Positions 1 to 7,745 are shown, counted from the first letter of the stretch. The stretch: 14,780 nt of DNA from Nitrosomonadales bacterium (GCA_003104895.1 PQAG01000146.1:1-14780); one strand, 5' to 3'. Notes: generated from the letters alone by a model not told the origin. A program made the numbers and translations.

Positions 1-183
1 TCGATTGATCCACGTGAAACACCGCTGCGCATCACCGAAACGCCCTATTGGCTGGGCAAGCACCGCGACATCGGCGCGGCGGTGTGGAGGCAGCCGCAGG
101 TAGGCACGCGCGCCAATTGTGCGGCCTGTCACCAGGGCGCGGAACGGGGTGTGTTCGGTGCGGCACGGCTGCCTCGTGCATAG
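1..183 (+). CDS. Dihaem cytochrome c (DHC-type), 3' end only
   Basis: The first 60 codons visible form the C-terminal end of a c-type cytochrome, with the start outside the window. The frame reads ITETPYWLGKHRDI, then a CAACH haem-attachment motif in NCAACHQGAERGVF, and stops at 181-183. This tail resembles the dihaem cytochrome c family (DHC), small periplasmic electron carriers often encoded beside a cytochrome b561 and a two-component system. Only one of the expected haem motifs can be seen because the gene is cut. The response regulator begins 50 bases downstream on the same strand, so co-transcription is plausible. The family assignment rests on a short stretch and is moderately sure; that it is a c-type cytochrome end is more certain. 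Confidence 0.72.
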   Translation, partial: SIDPRETPLRITETPYWLGKHRDIGAAVWRQPQVGTRANCAACHQGAERGVFGAARLPRA

Positions 184-233
184 CCTGATCTGATCGGTTA
201 GACTGGGCTCCATGCATAAAAGAGCACCCAATC

Positions 234-893
234 ATGCGCCTGCTGCTGGTTGAAGACGACCCGCTGCTCGGTGACGGCGTCCGTGCCGGGCTGTCGCAGG
301 CGGGATTCGCCGTGGACTGGGTGAAGGACGGCCAGGCCGCGAAACTGGCGCTGCAGGCAGAGGCCTATGCGCTGGTGGTGCTGGACCTCGGCCTGCCGCG
401 CCTGTCCGGAACGGAATTGCTGAAATGGCTGCGCGGCACGGGCAATACCGCTCCGGTGCTCATTCTCACCGCCAGGGATACGGTGGCGGACCGGGTCAAA
501 GGCCTCGATGCAGGCGCCGATGATTACCTGATCAAACCCTTCGACCTGGACGAGCTGGCGGCTCGTATCCGTGCCCTGTTGCGGCGTGCCGGGGGACGTG
601 CCGCGCCCCTGATCGTGCACGGCAAGCTGGAGGTCGATCCGGCAGCCCGCCGGGTGACGCTGGCGGGTAAGCCGGTGGAGCTTTCTTCCAGGGAATTCGC
701 CATCCTGCTGGTGCTGCTGGAAAACGCCGGCCGCGCCCTGTCGCGCGAGCAGCTGGAGCAGAGCCTGTACGGCTGGGGTGAGGAAGTGGAAAGCAATGCG
801 GTGGAGGTGCACATCCACCACCTGCGCAAGAAACTCGGCGCGGAGCTGATCCGCACCCTGCGCGGGGTGGGTTATCTGGTGGACAAGGCATGA
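234..893 (+). CDS. OmpR-family response regulator, QseB/PmrA-like
   Basis: This 219-residue cytoplasmic transcription factor has a receiver domain (about 1-115) and a winged-helix DNA-binding domain (about 125-218). The acidic pocket E7-D8-D9, phospho-acceptor D51, T79 and K101 are all in place, so phosphorylation should be functional. The C-terminal half, with LYGWGEEVESNAVEVHIHHL, is typical of the QseB/PmrA branch. The start at MRLLLVEDD matches the usual N-terminus, although the upstream ribosome-binding site is weak. The stop overlaps the kinase start by four bases (ATGA), so the two are translationally coupled. Its targets cannot be read from the sequence. Neighbouring msrPQ and the dihaem cytochrome are candidates by proximity only. 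Confidence 0.93.
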   Translation: MRLLLVEDDPLLGDGVRAGLSQAGFAVDWVKDGQAAKLALQAEAYALVVLDLGLPRLSGTELLKWLRGTGNTAPVLILTARDTVADRVKGLDAGADDYLIKPFDLDELAARIRALLRRAGGRAAPLIVHGKLEVDPAARRVTLAGKPVELSSREFAILLVLLENAGRALSREQLEQSLYGWGEEVESNAVEVHIHHLRKKLGAELIRTLRGVGYLVDKA

Positions 894-2236
894 CTTCCCT
901 GCGCGCCAAGCTGCTGGTTCTGCTCCTGGCCATTATTTCGGCCGCCTGGCTGGCGACGGCGGTTTTCATCTATTTTGACGCCCACCACGAGATCGACGAG
1001 CTGTTCGATGCCCAGCTGGCCCAGTCGGCCCAGGTGCTGCTGGCCCAGGCCGGGCATGACCTCAGGGAGGCGCGCGAAGACGATGACGGCATCGCGACGG
1101 AGATTGCCGGCGCCGGGCACAAATATGAACGCAAGATTGCTTTCCAGATATGGGGTGAGCACGGACGCCTGCTGTTGCGTTCCGCCAGCGCGCCGGTTGA
1201 GCCGCTGGCAGCGCAGGAGAACGGTTTTTCCGACGCCGTGATCGGCGGCAAGGCCTGGCGGGTTTATGACCTGCAGAGTGAGGAAGGCGAAATCCGGGTG
1301 CAGGTGGGCGAGCGCCATGCCGTGCGCAACGAGCTGGCCGCCTCCGTGGCACAGCGCCTGCTTCTGCCGCTGGGCATTGCCCTGCCGGTGCTGGCTGCGC
1401 TGATCTGGTTCGCGGTCGGCGGGGGGCTCAGCCCCTTGCGGCGCATCGGCAGCGAAGTCGCGCAGCGCGACCCCGCCAATCTTGTCCCGCTGGCAGAGTC
1501 CACCGCCCCGTCCGAAATCGCCCCCCTGCTGCACGCCCTCAATTCCCTGCTTGGCCGGCTGGAAGTGGCGCTGGAAAGCGAGCGGCGTTTCACCGCCGAT
1601 GCCGCGCACGAACTGCGCACTCCCCTCGCCGCGCTGAAAATCCAGGCCCAGGTTGCCCGGCGCGCAGAGAATGAAGTTCAACGCGGGGCGGCCCTGGATA
1701 ACCTGATTCTGGGTGCCGACCGCGCGACCCATCTGATCGGGCAATTGCTGACCCTGGCGCGGCTCGAGCCCACGGGCGGCAGCGCTGTCCTCATGGCGGA
1801 ATGCGATATGGCAGCCATTGCCCGCCAGACGCTGGCCGATCTGGCCCCGGCGGCGCTGGCCAAGGAAATCGAACTGGAACTGTCCGGTCCCGATGCGGCC
1901 ATGATCAGGGGAAATGCCGACATGCTCGGTATCCTGCTGCGCAATCTGGTAGATAACGCCATTCGCTATACGCCCCGGAATGGCCGGGTAGACGTGTCCC
2001 TGATAGTGGAACAGGGCCGCGTGCGGCTGGAAGTGACAGATAGCGGGCCAGGCATCCCGGAGCAGGAAAGGCAAAGGGTGTTTGACCGCTTTTACCGCAT
2101 CCTCGGCAACGAGGCTGCGGGCAGCGGCCTGGGCCTGTCCATCGTCAAACGCATCGCCGATGTTCACGCGGCCAAACTCGGCCTGGCTGACGGCGGGCAT
2201 GGTACCGGCCTCAGGGTGAGCGTGGATTTTTCGTGA
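890..2236 (+). CDS. Sensor histidine kinase, QseC-like
   Basis: This 448-residue inner-membrane kinase is the partner of the overlapping response regulator. It has an N-terminal membrane segment (about 7-28), a periplasmic sensor region (about 30-155) resembling the N-terminal domain of TctE/QseC-type kinases, and a second membrane segment (about 157-178). The cytoplasmic part carries an H-box with H240 in AAHELRTPL, an N-box NLVDNAIRYTP (352-362), a G1 box DSGPGIP (384-390) and a G2 box GSGLGLSIV (411-419). All catalytic boxes are intact. The periplasmic sensor has no obvious metal-binding cluster of Cys, His or Met, so the signal is not evident. QseC-like is a fold-level label and does not imply adrenergic or quorum sensing. 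Confidence 0.92.
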   Translation: MTSLRAKLLVLLLAIISAAWLATAVFIYFDAHHEIDELFDAQLAQSAQVLLAQAGHDLREAREDDDGIATEIAGAGHKYERKIAFQIWGEHGRLLLRSASAPVEPLAAQENGFSDAVIGGKAWRVYDLQSEEGEIRVQVGERHAVRNELAASVAQRLLLPLGIALPVLAALIWFAVGGGLSPLRRIGSEVAQRDPANLVPLAESTAPSEIAPLLHALNSLLGRLEVALESERRFTADAAHELRTPLAALKIQAQVARRAENEVQRGAALDNLILGADRATHLIGQLLTLARLEPTGGSAVLMAECDMAAIARQTLADLAPAALAKEIELELSGPDAAMIRGNADMLGILLRNLVDNAIRYTPRNGRVDVSLIVEQGRVRLEVTDSGPGIPEQERQRVFDRFYRILGNEAAGSGLGLSIVKRIADVHAAKLGLADGGHGTGLRVSVDFS

Positions 2237-2263
2237 CGTGAAACTCGCGAAGCGAGCCTGCGT

Positions 2264-2299
2264 CCCTCTTTCCCTCTGGGAGAGAGTTAGGAAAGAGGG
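2264..2299. terminator. Hairpin between convergent genes (possible bidirectional terminator)
   Basis: A 10-bp perfect stem (CCCTCTTTCC at 2264-2273 paired with GGAAAGAGGG at 2290-2299) lies in the 86-base gap between the ends of the kinase gene and msrQ, which converge here. A smaller hairpin CTCGC-GAA-GCGAG sits at 2244-2256. Neither is followed by a clear T-run on either strand, so these are not classical intrinsic terminators. The pair looks like the repetitive extragenic palindromes common between convergent proteobacterial genes and may protect both 3' ends. Confidence 0.4.
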
Positions 2300-2322
2300 A
2301 GACGGGCATGGTGAAGCGCTGT

Positions 2323-2919
2323 TCATGATTTGGGGTGGTGCTTTGCCCCGCCCGTTAGCCTGAACCACAGCCGGTATCCCAGCAACAGCGCCAGCACGGC
2401 GGCGTAGATCGCGGGCTGGGTGACATCCTTCTTCACCAGCCACCAGTAATGCACCACACCCCCGGCTGCTATGAGATACACCAGGCGGTGCAGGCGCTGC
2501 CAGTTCCTGCCGCCGAGGCGGCGCATCATGGCCTGGGTGGAAGTCAGCGCCAGCGGGATCAGCAGCAGGAAGCTGGCGAAGCCGATGGTGATGAAGGGGC
2601 GCTTGAAAATATCCTGGTAGATGCTGGAAAAATCAAAGAACTGGTCGAGCCAGAGATAGGTGGTGAAATGCAGGCAGGCGTAGAAAAAGGCATACAGGCC
2701 GAGCATGCGGCGCAGCCGAAGCGGCCATTGCCAGCCCGAGAGGCGGCGCAAGGGCGTGATGCCCAGCGTGATGAGCAGGAATGTCAGGGTCCAGGTGCCG
2801 GAGGAGCGGGTGATGAATTCGATCGGGTTGGCGCCCAGCCCGCCATCGAAGCCCAGCCACATCAGCCGCCCCAGCGGGATGAGGCAGGCGAGGAAAAGCA
2901 AAATTTTTCCTTGTTTCAT
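2323..2919 (-). CDS. msrQ: MsrQ, haem-binding membrane subunit of the MsrPQ system
   Basis: This polytopic inner-membrane protein passes electrons from the quinone pool or a flavin reductase to periplasmic MsrP. I choose the start at 2919 (MKQGKILLF) because GGAGAAAAG lies just before it. An upstream in-frame extension to 2982 runs through repeat DNA and is not believable. The resulting 198 residues fit the family. The ferric-reductase-like fold shows five or six hydrophobic segments, with conserved histidines H84 (ACLHFTTY), H144 (QRLHRLVY) and H157 (GGVVHYWW), which correspond to the expected haem ligands. It lies downstream of msrP but is separated by an unusual 158-base gap holding a long hairpin. 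Confidence 0.93.
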   Translation of the reverse strand: MKQGKILLFLACLIPLGRLMWLGFDGGLGANPIEFITRSSGTWTLTFLLITLGITPLRRLSGWQWPLRLRRMLGLYAFFYACLHFTTYLWLDQFFDFSSIYQDIFKRPFITIGFASFLLLIPLALTSTQAMMRRLGGRNWQRLHRLVYLIAAGGVVHYWWLVKKDVTQPAIYAAVLALLLGYRLWFRLTGGAKHHPKS

Positions 2920-2947
2920 CTTTTCTCCAACGCGCTCCCTGCCTTCG

Positions 2948-3064
2948 CTTCGGCTGCGCTCACTGCCTTCGGCTGCGCTCACTGCCTTCGGCTGCGCTCA
3001 GGCAACGGCGGGAGAGCGTGCAATCTTTCCCTCTCCCGCCGCCTGAGCGCAGCCGAAGGCAGTG
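2948..3064. repeat. REP-like repeat and long hairpin between msrP and msrQ
   Basis: Three tandem near-copies of a 19-base unit (CCTTCGGCTGCGCTCACTG) occupy 2948-3003. The third copy with its flank (2980-3003) pairs perfectly over 24 bases with an inverted copy at 3041-3064. Inside it, GGCGGGAGAG (3007-3016) pairs with CTCTCCCGCC (3031-3040). Together they make a stem of about 34 bp with only a small three-base asymmetry and a 14-base loop. The placement within an apparently single operon suggests a mobile or repetitive extragenic palindrome that may affect mRNA stability or msrQ expression. The structure is seen directly; its effect is inferred. Confidence 0.8.
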
Positions 3065-3077
3065 AAAGGGTTCTGCA

Positions 3078-4022
3078 TCAGAAATATTTCTTCAGATCCA
3101 TGCCCGCATAAAGCTGCGCCACCTGGTCGCCGTAGCCGTTGAACGGCAGCGTGGGGCGCTTGAGGAACTCGCCGATGCGGCGTTCCCGGGCCTGGCTCCA
3201 GCGCGGGTGGTCCACGGCGGGATTGACGTTGGAGAAGAATCCATACTCGCCCGGCGCGGCGCGCATCCATGCGCTCACCGGCGGTTTCTCGACCAGGCGG
3301 ATTTTGACGATGGATTTCGCGCTCTTGAAGCCGTATTTCCATGGCACCACCAGGCGCAGCGGCGCGCCGTTCTGCTGCGGCAGCGCCTCGCCATAGAGCC
3401 CGAAGGCGAGAAGAGTCAGCGGATGCATGGCCTCGTCCAGGCGCAGGCCCTCGACATAGGGCCAGTCCAGCACGCCGGAGCGTTGCCCCGGCATCTGTCT
3501 GGGGTCATGCAGCGAGACGAATTCGACGTATCTGGCATTGCCGGTGGGTTCGGCGCGGCGGATGACTTCGCTGAGGGAAAATCCCGTCCACGGGATCACC
3601 ATGGACCATCCCTCGACGCAGCGCAGGCGATAGACGCGCTCTTCCAGCGGCGCCAGGCGCAGCAGTTCCTCGATGCCATGGGTTCCGGGTTTTTTGACCT
3701 CCCCCTCGATTGTTACCGTCCACGGGCGGGTGATCAGGGTCCTTGCTGCACGCGCCGGGTCGGCCTTGTCTGTGCCGAACTCATAGAAATTGTTGTAAGT
3801 GGTCACTTCCTTGTAGGGCGTTGCCGGCTCTCTGGTGCTGTAAGGGCTTTTTCCTGCGCCCGGCAGCTTTTGAGCCGCCAGGGCCGGCGTTGAGAACAGG
3901 CCGGGCAGTGCGGCCGCAGCCAGCGCGGCGGGGGCGCCTTGCAGGAATCGGCGCCGGGCGCGGTAGATTTCCCGGTCGGTGATTTCCGATGGGCGGATGT
4001 CGCTGGGGCGTTTGATGAGCAT
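3078..4022 (-). CDS. msrP: MsrP, periplasmic molybdopterin methionine sulfoxide reductase
   Basis: This 314-residue periplasmic enzyme reduces methionine sulfoxide in oxidised envelope proteins, using molybdopterin and electrons from MsrQ. A twin-arginine signal (RRRFLQG, 23-29) followed by an Ala-rich hydrophobic stretch and an ALAAQ cleavage region indicates Tat export with cofactor loaded. The molybdenum-ligand cysteine is C135 in RLRCVEGWSMVIPWTG. Residues 220-260 carry the family's LVVPWKYGFKSAK region, and the length is normal. The start at 4022 has only a weak ribosome-binding site (GAGAA), but no better start preserves the Tat signal. In Escherichia coli the orthologue is induced by HprSR under HOCl stress; here the nearby two-component pair is of QseBC type, so regulation by it is only a guess. 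Confidence 0.95.
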   Translation of the reverse strand: MLIKRPSDIRPSEITDREIYRARRRFLQGAPAALAAAALPGLFSTPALAAQKLPGAGKSPYSTREPATPYKEVTTYNNFYEFGTDKADPARAARTLITRPWTVTIEGEVKKPGTHGIEELLRLAPLEERVYRLRCVEGWSMVIPWTGFSLSEVIRRAEPTGNARYVEFVSLHDPRQMPGQRSGVLDWPYVEGLRLDEAMHPLTLLAFGLYGEALPQQNGAPLRLVVPWKYGFKSAKSIVKIRLVEKPPVSAWMRAAPGEYGFFSNVNPAVDHPRWSQARERRIGEFLKRPTLPFNGYGDQVAQLYAGMDLKKYF

Positions 4023-4137
4023 GCCGGTTCTCGCGGGGGTGAGGGGTTTTCAGGCAGGAAAGCGCTCGGCTTTCCATCGGCAGACGAATACCTGAATGAC
4101 TCCAAAAACAGGTATGAAGTTCATTTGCCCGGCAGGC

Positions 4138-4165
4138 AAAAAAAACGGGCACCGGAGTGCCCGTT
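4138..4165 (-). terminator. Rho-independent terminator upstream of msrP
   Basis: Read on the - strand, the stem ACGGGCAC-TCCG-GTGCCCGT is followed by an uninterrupted T-run (A-run at 4138-4145 on the + strand). This is a canonical intrinsic terminator. The receptor gene already has its own terminator at 4326-4353, so this second one implies either a backup stop or a separate short - strand transcript ending here. It also argues that msrPQ uses its own promoter between about 4023 and 4137. Confidence 0.8.
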
Positions 4166-4202
4166 GAAACTACCATTGGGATGGTAGAGAGGAGGTAACC
4201 AG

Positions 4203-4259
4203 ATGAAACTTGCAGGGATGAATCAAAATTGCTGCATGGGGGTGTCATCATGGACCTGA
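4203..4259 (+). CDS. Possible 18-residue leader or small peptide (speculative)
   Basis: A short frame MKLAGMNQNCCMGVSSWT begins six bases after a perfect AGGAGGT Shine-Dalgarno sequence at 4191-4197, one of the strongest ribosome-binding sites in the window, and it is not followed by any larger gene. The peptide has adjacent cysteines next to three methionines. I do not recognise it. The alternative is that the complement matters: on the - strand the same bases read ACCTCCT, an anti-Shine-Dalgarno sequence, just upstream of the 4138-4165 terminator, as in some small regulatory RNAs. A chance occurrence is also possible. The call is kept at low confidence. Confidence 0.2.
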   Translation: MKLAGMNQNCCMGVSSWT

Positions 4260-4325
4260 AGGGTTTCAGAAACATTTCCCATTGCGGCGGGAATGTAACA
4301 GTGTGTTACCGGGCCGTTTCCCCAG

Positions 4326-4353
4326 AAAAAAATGGGCGCCGCAGCGCCCATTT
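4326..4353 (-). terminator. Rho-independent terminator of the tonB-exbBD-receptor operon
   Basis: On the - strand the stem ATGGGCGC-TGCG-GCGCCCAT begins about 20 bases after the receptor stop codon and is followed by a run of seven T. This is a canonical intrinsic terminator and marks the probable 3' end of the tonB-exbB-exbD-receptor transcript. Confidence 0.88.
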
Positions 4354-4373
4354 CAGGATGATGCAAGGATGGA

Positions 4374-6647
4374 TCAGAACTTCACGTTCACGCCGGCGTA
4401 GATGGAGCGGCCCATGCCGGGAACAGCGATGCCGTAAGGTGCGTAACCGCTTCCAGGGGGCATGGTCGTCCCCTGCCCCACATACGCCCCGCCCAGGGGA
4501 TAGTCGTAAAACCGGTCAAAGACGTTATCGATGCCGACATCAAACCGTGCCTGTTTCCACGCATAGCTGCTGCGCAGGTTCAGCAGGCCGTAACCGGCGG
4601 TTTTAAGCTCATTGCGGATTTGCGACACGTCATCCTTGGCATCCACCATCACGACTTCCGCGGTATTGGTCCAGCTGCCCAGGCGCTGCACTACGGCCAG
4701 TTTCGCGTTCAGCGGCATCATGTTGTAGAGATTGTCGTCAGTGCCGCTCGTGGTCTTGCCTCTGACATAATTCAACTGGCCGGTCGCCGTGAAGCTGCCG
4801 AAACCGGTATTTTTTGCCAAGGGGAAATAACCGGAAATATCCAGGCCATAGAGGTGGGCATCCTGGTTGGTGTATTTGAGGAATACATAATTATTTGTGG
4901 TCGTCAGGTTTGCGGCTGCGCATTTTGAACCGGCCATGAGGGTATCGCTGGCCGTGCAGCGCCGCGCATTGATGTAATCCTCGACGTAGGTGTAATACGG
5001 CGTGACTTTCAGCCCCCAGTTTTGCTGCCCGGCATCGTGCCAGTCGGCGGTGGCGCTGATGGTATTCGCGACTTCCGGCTTCAGGTCCAGGTTGCCCACG
5101 TAGCCATTGCCGTCGCCAACCATGTTGATCATGTTCATGGCCATGCCGCCGGTCGACCAGGTATAGCGCTCATACAGATTGGGCGAGCGGGTTTTGCGCG
5201 CGTAGCCGAACTCGTAGGCCTTGCTGTTATCCGGCGTGTAGCGCGCCAGCGCGGTCAGGTCCCAGTTGTTGTCGGTACGGCTGCGGTCTTTGGCATTGAA
5301 GGCGTTCGCTTCGGCGTTATAGCTACTGTTGTAACCCTGCACAGTGCCCGTATCCATTTTCACTGTTTCGCCGCGTACCCCGAGCAGGCTGAGCCATTGC
5401 GGGCTCCAGCGCGCTTCCCATTCGGCGAACGCGGCGTAGCGGTCGCGCTCGCCATTGTTGATGTCCCAGAAAGTATTCGGTGACATGCCGCCATTACCGG
5501 ACGGATCCCACCAGTCATTGAAGCGATAGCGCTGGTATTCGGCGCCCATCCTGAGCGTGTCACGCCCTGAAAGCAGGATGTCTGCCTTGACCACGGCGCC
5601 GGTGTTTCTCCCTTCCGTGTCCATCGGCATGCCGGGTGCTGGAATCGTTTGCGGGGCACTCAAATACCAGAAAGCTTTGTCCTCGAGGAAGTTCATCTTG
5701 TGGCGCGTGTGCTCGTTATATGCCCGGGCTTCCAGCTTGCCCCAGTCATACTGGCCGGCATAGCGCAGATTGACCTGGGTGCTGTCGTTGGCGGTCATAT
5801 CCATGCGCTGGTTGGGGAAGCCCTGATAGGGAATGTCCTGTACGCCAACCTTCAGTTCGACCAGATGGTTCTCGTTGCGCAGCGCAAACTTGAGGGACTG
5901 GTTGGTCGATTTATACATGGACGAGCCGACTTCGTCTCCGGCCAGCCATTTGCTTGAAGTGTAAAGAGATTTGCCGTCGGCTACAAAGGCCGGGCCTGCC
6001 GGCTTGAAGTTTCCGCCCGCCGTGTAATTGTCTGATTCCACGGTCGATCCGCTATAGGTCACGCTGACCTTTTCGCTGGCAATGGTTGCTGAAAGATTGC
6101 CGCCCGTGGCATTGCCGTTGCTGCGGTAGAAGGCGCCCGCTTCACCCTTGAGCAGCGTTTGCCCTGCCGCGGCAAATTCCGGGTCGGCAGATTTCACCAG
6201 GATGGCGCCGCCGATGCTGTCGCCGCCCACGCTCACTGGCGCGATGCCGGAATACACCTGGATGCTCTCCACGTTGCTTGGATCGATGTAGGAAAGCGGC
6301 GGGTTCATGTGGTTGCCGCAGGCGGAAATCAGGTCCATGCCATCGACCTTGATGCGCAGGCGGTCATCCGCCAGGCCATCGATTACCGGCAGGCTGGAAA
6401 CGCCGCCAGCGCCATACAGGCTGACGCCAGGCATGTCCCTGAGCAGGCTGGCGGTATCGCTGGTGGCGGCTTCCATGCGGGCCATGCCTGCCTTGTCAAC
6501 CTGGGTTGCGCCCACCGGCAGGCTTTCGGCCTTGGATGCGCTGACGGTGACTTCCGGCAGCGTGGTGGCTTTGTCGTCGGCGGCAGCGGCCAGTTGCGGC
6601 AGGGCCAGCGCGACGGCGAGGGGGATGATGCGTAGCTGGTGTTTCAT
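4374..6647 (-). CDS. TonB-dependent outer-membrane receptor with OprC-type copper-site residues
   Basis: This 757-residue receptor takes up a substrate across the outer membrane using TonB energy. It has a signal peptide (1-22), a TonB-box-like segment LPEVTVSA (30-37), a plug domain (about 45-155) and a beta-barrel ending in an aromatic-terminated strand (YAGVNVKF). The plug contains CGNHMNPPLSYIDP with C110 and M114, and the barrel contains RHKMNF with H316 and M318. This matches the CxxxM plus HxM set described for the Pseudomonas copper receptor OprC (NosA group). A Met-rich loop GGMAMNMINM strengthens a soft-metal role. An AAGGAGG site precedes the start. It is the last gene after tonB-exbB-exbD, 19 bases from exbD, so it has a dedicated motor. 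Copper as substrate is an inference from motifs; the receptor fold is certain. Confidence 0.93.
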   Translation of the reverse strand: MKHQLRIIPLAVALALPQLAAAADDKATTLPEVTVSASKAESLPVGATQVDKAGMARMEAATSDTASLLRDMPGVSLYGAGGVSSLPVIDGLADDRLRIKVDGMDLISACGNHMNPPLSYIDPSNVESIQVYSGIAPVSVGGDSIGGAILVKSADPEFAAAGQTLLKGEAGAFYRSNGNATGGNLSATIASEKVSVTYSGSTVESDNYTAGGNFKPAGPAFVADGKSLYTSSKWLAGDEVGSSMYKSTNQSLKFALRNENHLVELKVGVQDIPYQGFPNQRMDMTANDSTQVNLRYAGQYDWGKLEARAYNEHTRHKMNFLEDKAFWYLSAPQTIPAPGMPMDTEGRNTGAVVKADILLSGRDTLRMGAEYQRYRFNDWWDPSGNGGMSPNTFWDINNGERDRYAAFAEWEARWSPQWLSLLGVRGETVKMDTGTVQGYNSSYNAEANAFNAKDRSRTDNNWDLTALARYTPDNSKAYEFGYARKTRSPNLYERYTWSTGGMAMNMINMVGDGNGYVGNLDLKPEVANTISATADWHDAGQQNWGLKVTPYYTYVEDYINARRCTASDTLMAGSKCAAANLTTTNNYVFLKYTNQDAHLYGLDISGYFPLAKNTGFGSFTATGQLNYVRGKTTSGTDDNLYNMMPLNAKLAVVQRLGSWTNTAEVVMVDAKDDVSQIRNELKTAGYGLLNLRSSYAWKQARFDVGIDNVFDRFYDYPLGGAYVGQGTTMPPGSGYAPYGIAVPGMGRSIYAGVNVKF

Positions 6648-6666
6648 GAAACCTCCTTGTTAAAAA

Positions 6667-7071
6667 TTATTGCGGAATGGTGATGAACCCGAGCTTGGCG
6701 ATGCCGGCGCGGTTGACCGCCGCCATGACCTGGGCCACGCGGCCGTATTTGACGTTCTCGTCGGCGTGGAGCTGGACGTTGATGTCGGGGGTGGCGGCGC
6801 GCATTTTTTTCAGTTCGCCTTCCAGGATGTCGAAATGGATGGCCCGCTGGTCGAGATACACCGTGCCCTCGGCATTGATGGCCAGCTGGATGGTGTGGGT
6901 CTGCTTGAGCGGGGCGACCGGGGCCGTCTTGGGCAGGTCGACCTTGACCGCCTGCATCAGCAGCGGCGCGGTGACGATGAACACAATCAAGAGCACCAGC
7001 ATGACGTCCACCAGCGGCGTGACGTTGATGTCCGCCATGGCGGATTGTTCGGAAGAGGTGGTGAGGGCCAT
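6667..7071 (-). CDS. exbD: ExbD, proton-channel subunit of the TonB motor
   Basis: This 134-residue inner-membrane protein has one N-terminal membrane segment (about 20-42) and a periplasmic domain. The membrane segment carries the essential aspartate, D22, in INVTPLVDVMLVLLIVF. With ExbB it harvests the proton gradient to energise TonB. A GGGAG site lies six bases before the start. It begins 10 bases after exbB ends and is followed 19 bases later by the receptor, consistent with one transcript. The periplasmic tail ends GIAKLGFITIPQ, as is usual for the family. The related TolR and MotB-like families are less likely because of the tonB and receptor neighbours. Confidence 0.95.
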   Translation of the reverse strand: MALTTSSEQSAMADINVTPLVDVMLVLLIVFIVTAPLLMQAVKVDLPKTAPVAPLKQTHTIQLAINAEGTVYLDQRAIHFDILEGELKKMRAATPDINVQLHADENVKYGRVAQVMAAVNRAGIAKLGFITIPQ

Positions 7072-7081
7072 GGGAAACTCC

Positions 7082-7738
7082 CTATTTCACGCTGAAGCCG
7101 GATTTGAGCGCGAGGTGCAGGAAGTCGCTGGCAAACGCTTCCAGCTCCGCGCCGTACAGCCGCACCCGGCGCAGGCCGTAGTTGTAGGCCAGCACGGCGG
7201 GGATGGCGGTGGCGATGCCGATGGCGGTGGCGATCAGGGCTTCGCCGATCGGCCCCGCCACCACGTCCAGCCCGGCTGAGCCGGTGCGGCTGATGTCCTG
7301 CAGGGCGTGCATGATGCCCCACACCGTGCCGAACAGCCCCACGAAAGGCGCGGTCGAGCCGATGCTCGCCAGGACCATCAGCCCGCTTTCGAGGCCGTGC
7401 AACTCCTTCTGAACTTCGGCGCGCAGCCGGCGCTCCAGCACATCCTGCTTGTCGCCGCTATTCTGCAGGCTGTTCGCGCCATCCCTCCCGATTTCGCGCA
7501 GGGCCTCGAATCCCGAACGGCACAGTTGCGCGAGGGGGCCTTGCGCCTGTTGCGCGGCTGTTTCCGCTTCCGTCAGGTTGCGGGCGTTCCAGAAGGTGTT
7601 GGTAAAAGCGCTGTTTTGCCGCGACAGCCGGAACTGCAGCCAGCCCTTCATCACGATCAGCGTCCAGGAAACCACCGAGAATGCAATCAGGAGCCACAGG
7701 GTTGCGGCCACGATTGGCGAGGTTGAATGTTCAAACAT
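7082..7738 (-). CDS. exbB: ExbB, MotA/TolQ/ExbB-family proton-channel protein
   Basis: This 218-residue inner-membrane protein has three predicted membrane segments (about 11-31, 119-144 and 163-187) and a large cytoplasmic loop between the first two. The second segment carries the family signature GSTAPFVGLFGTVWGIMHA and the third GPIGEALIATAIGIATAIPA. It forms the pentameric stator around ExbD. The start at MFEHSTSP follows AGGAAAAAT. Seven bases separate it from the tonB stop, so it belongs to the same operon. TolQ is excluded by the neighbours: no tolA, tolB or pal is present. Confidence 0.95.
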   Translation of the reverse strand: MFEHSTSPIVAATLWLLIAFSVVSWTLIVMKGWLQFRLSRQNSAFTNTFWNARNLTEAETAAQQAQGPLAQLCRSGFEALREIGRDGANSLQNSGDKQDVLERRLRAEVQKELHGLESGLMVLASIGSTAPFVGLFGTVWGIMHALQDISRTGSAGLDVVAGPIGEALIATAIGIATAIPAVLAYNYGLRRVRLYGAELEAFASDFLHLALKSGFSVK

Positions 7739-7745
7739 ATTTTTC

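Larger units (their letters stand above)
4023..4373. other. Intergenic region: msrP leader, hairpins, dyads and a possible tiny ORF or sRNA
   Basis: There is no gene of normal size here. Going up from msrP there are a hairpin GGAAAGC-GCTCG-GCTTTCC (4057-4075), an inverted repeat ATACCTG-N14-CAGGTAT (4088-4115) that could be an operator, a terminator-like hairpin (4138-4165) and a dyad CTACCAT-TGGG-ATGGTAG (4170-4187). Next comes AGGAGGT (4191-4197) ahead of an 18-codon open frame on the + strand (4203-4259). Above that lie a perfect dyad GTAACA-GTG-TGTTAC (4295-4309) and the receptor terminator (4326-4353). A convincing promoter hexamer pair was not found on either strand. Confidence 0.6.

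Noticed and set aside
872..2443. A 523-codon open frame antisense to the histidine kinase
   Set aside because: It lies opposite a kinase with every catalytic box intact, has no family features and runs through the intergenic hairpin; it is a product of high GC content.
2449..3111. A + strand open frame of 220 codons over msrQ
   Set aside because: It covers msrQ and the repeat block, and its composition (Gln, Glu and Ala rich) is typical of an antisense shadow.
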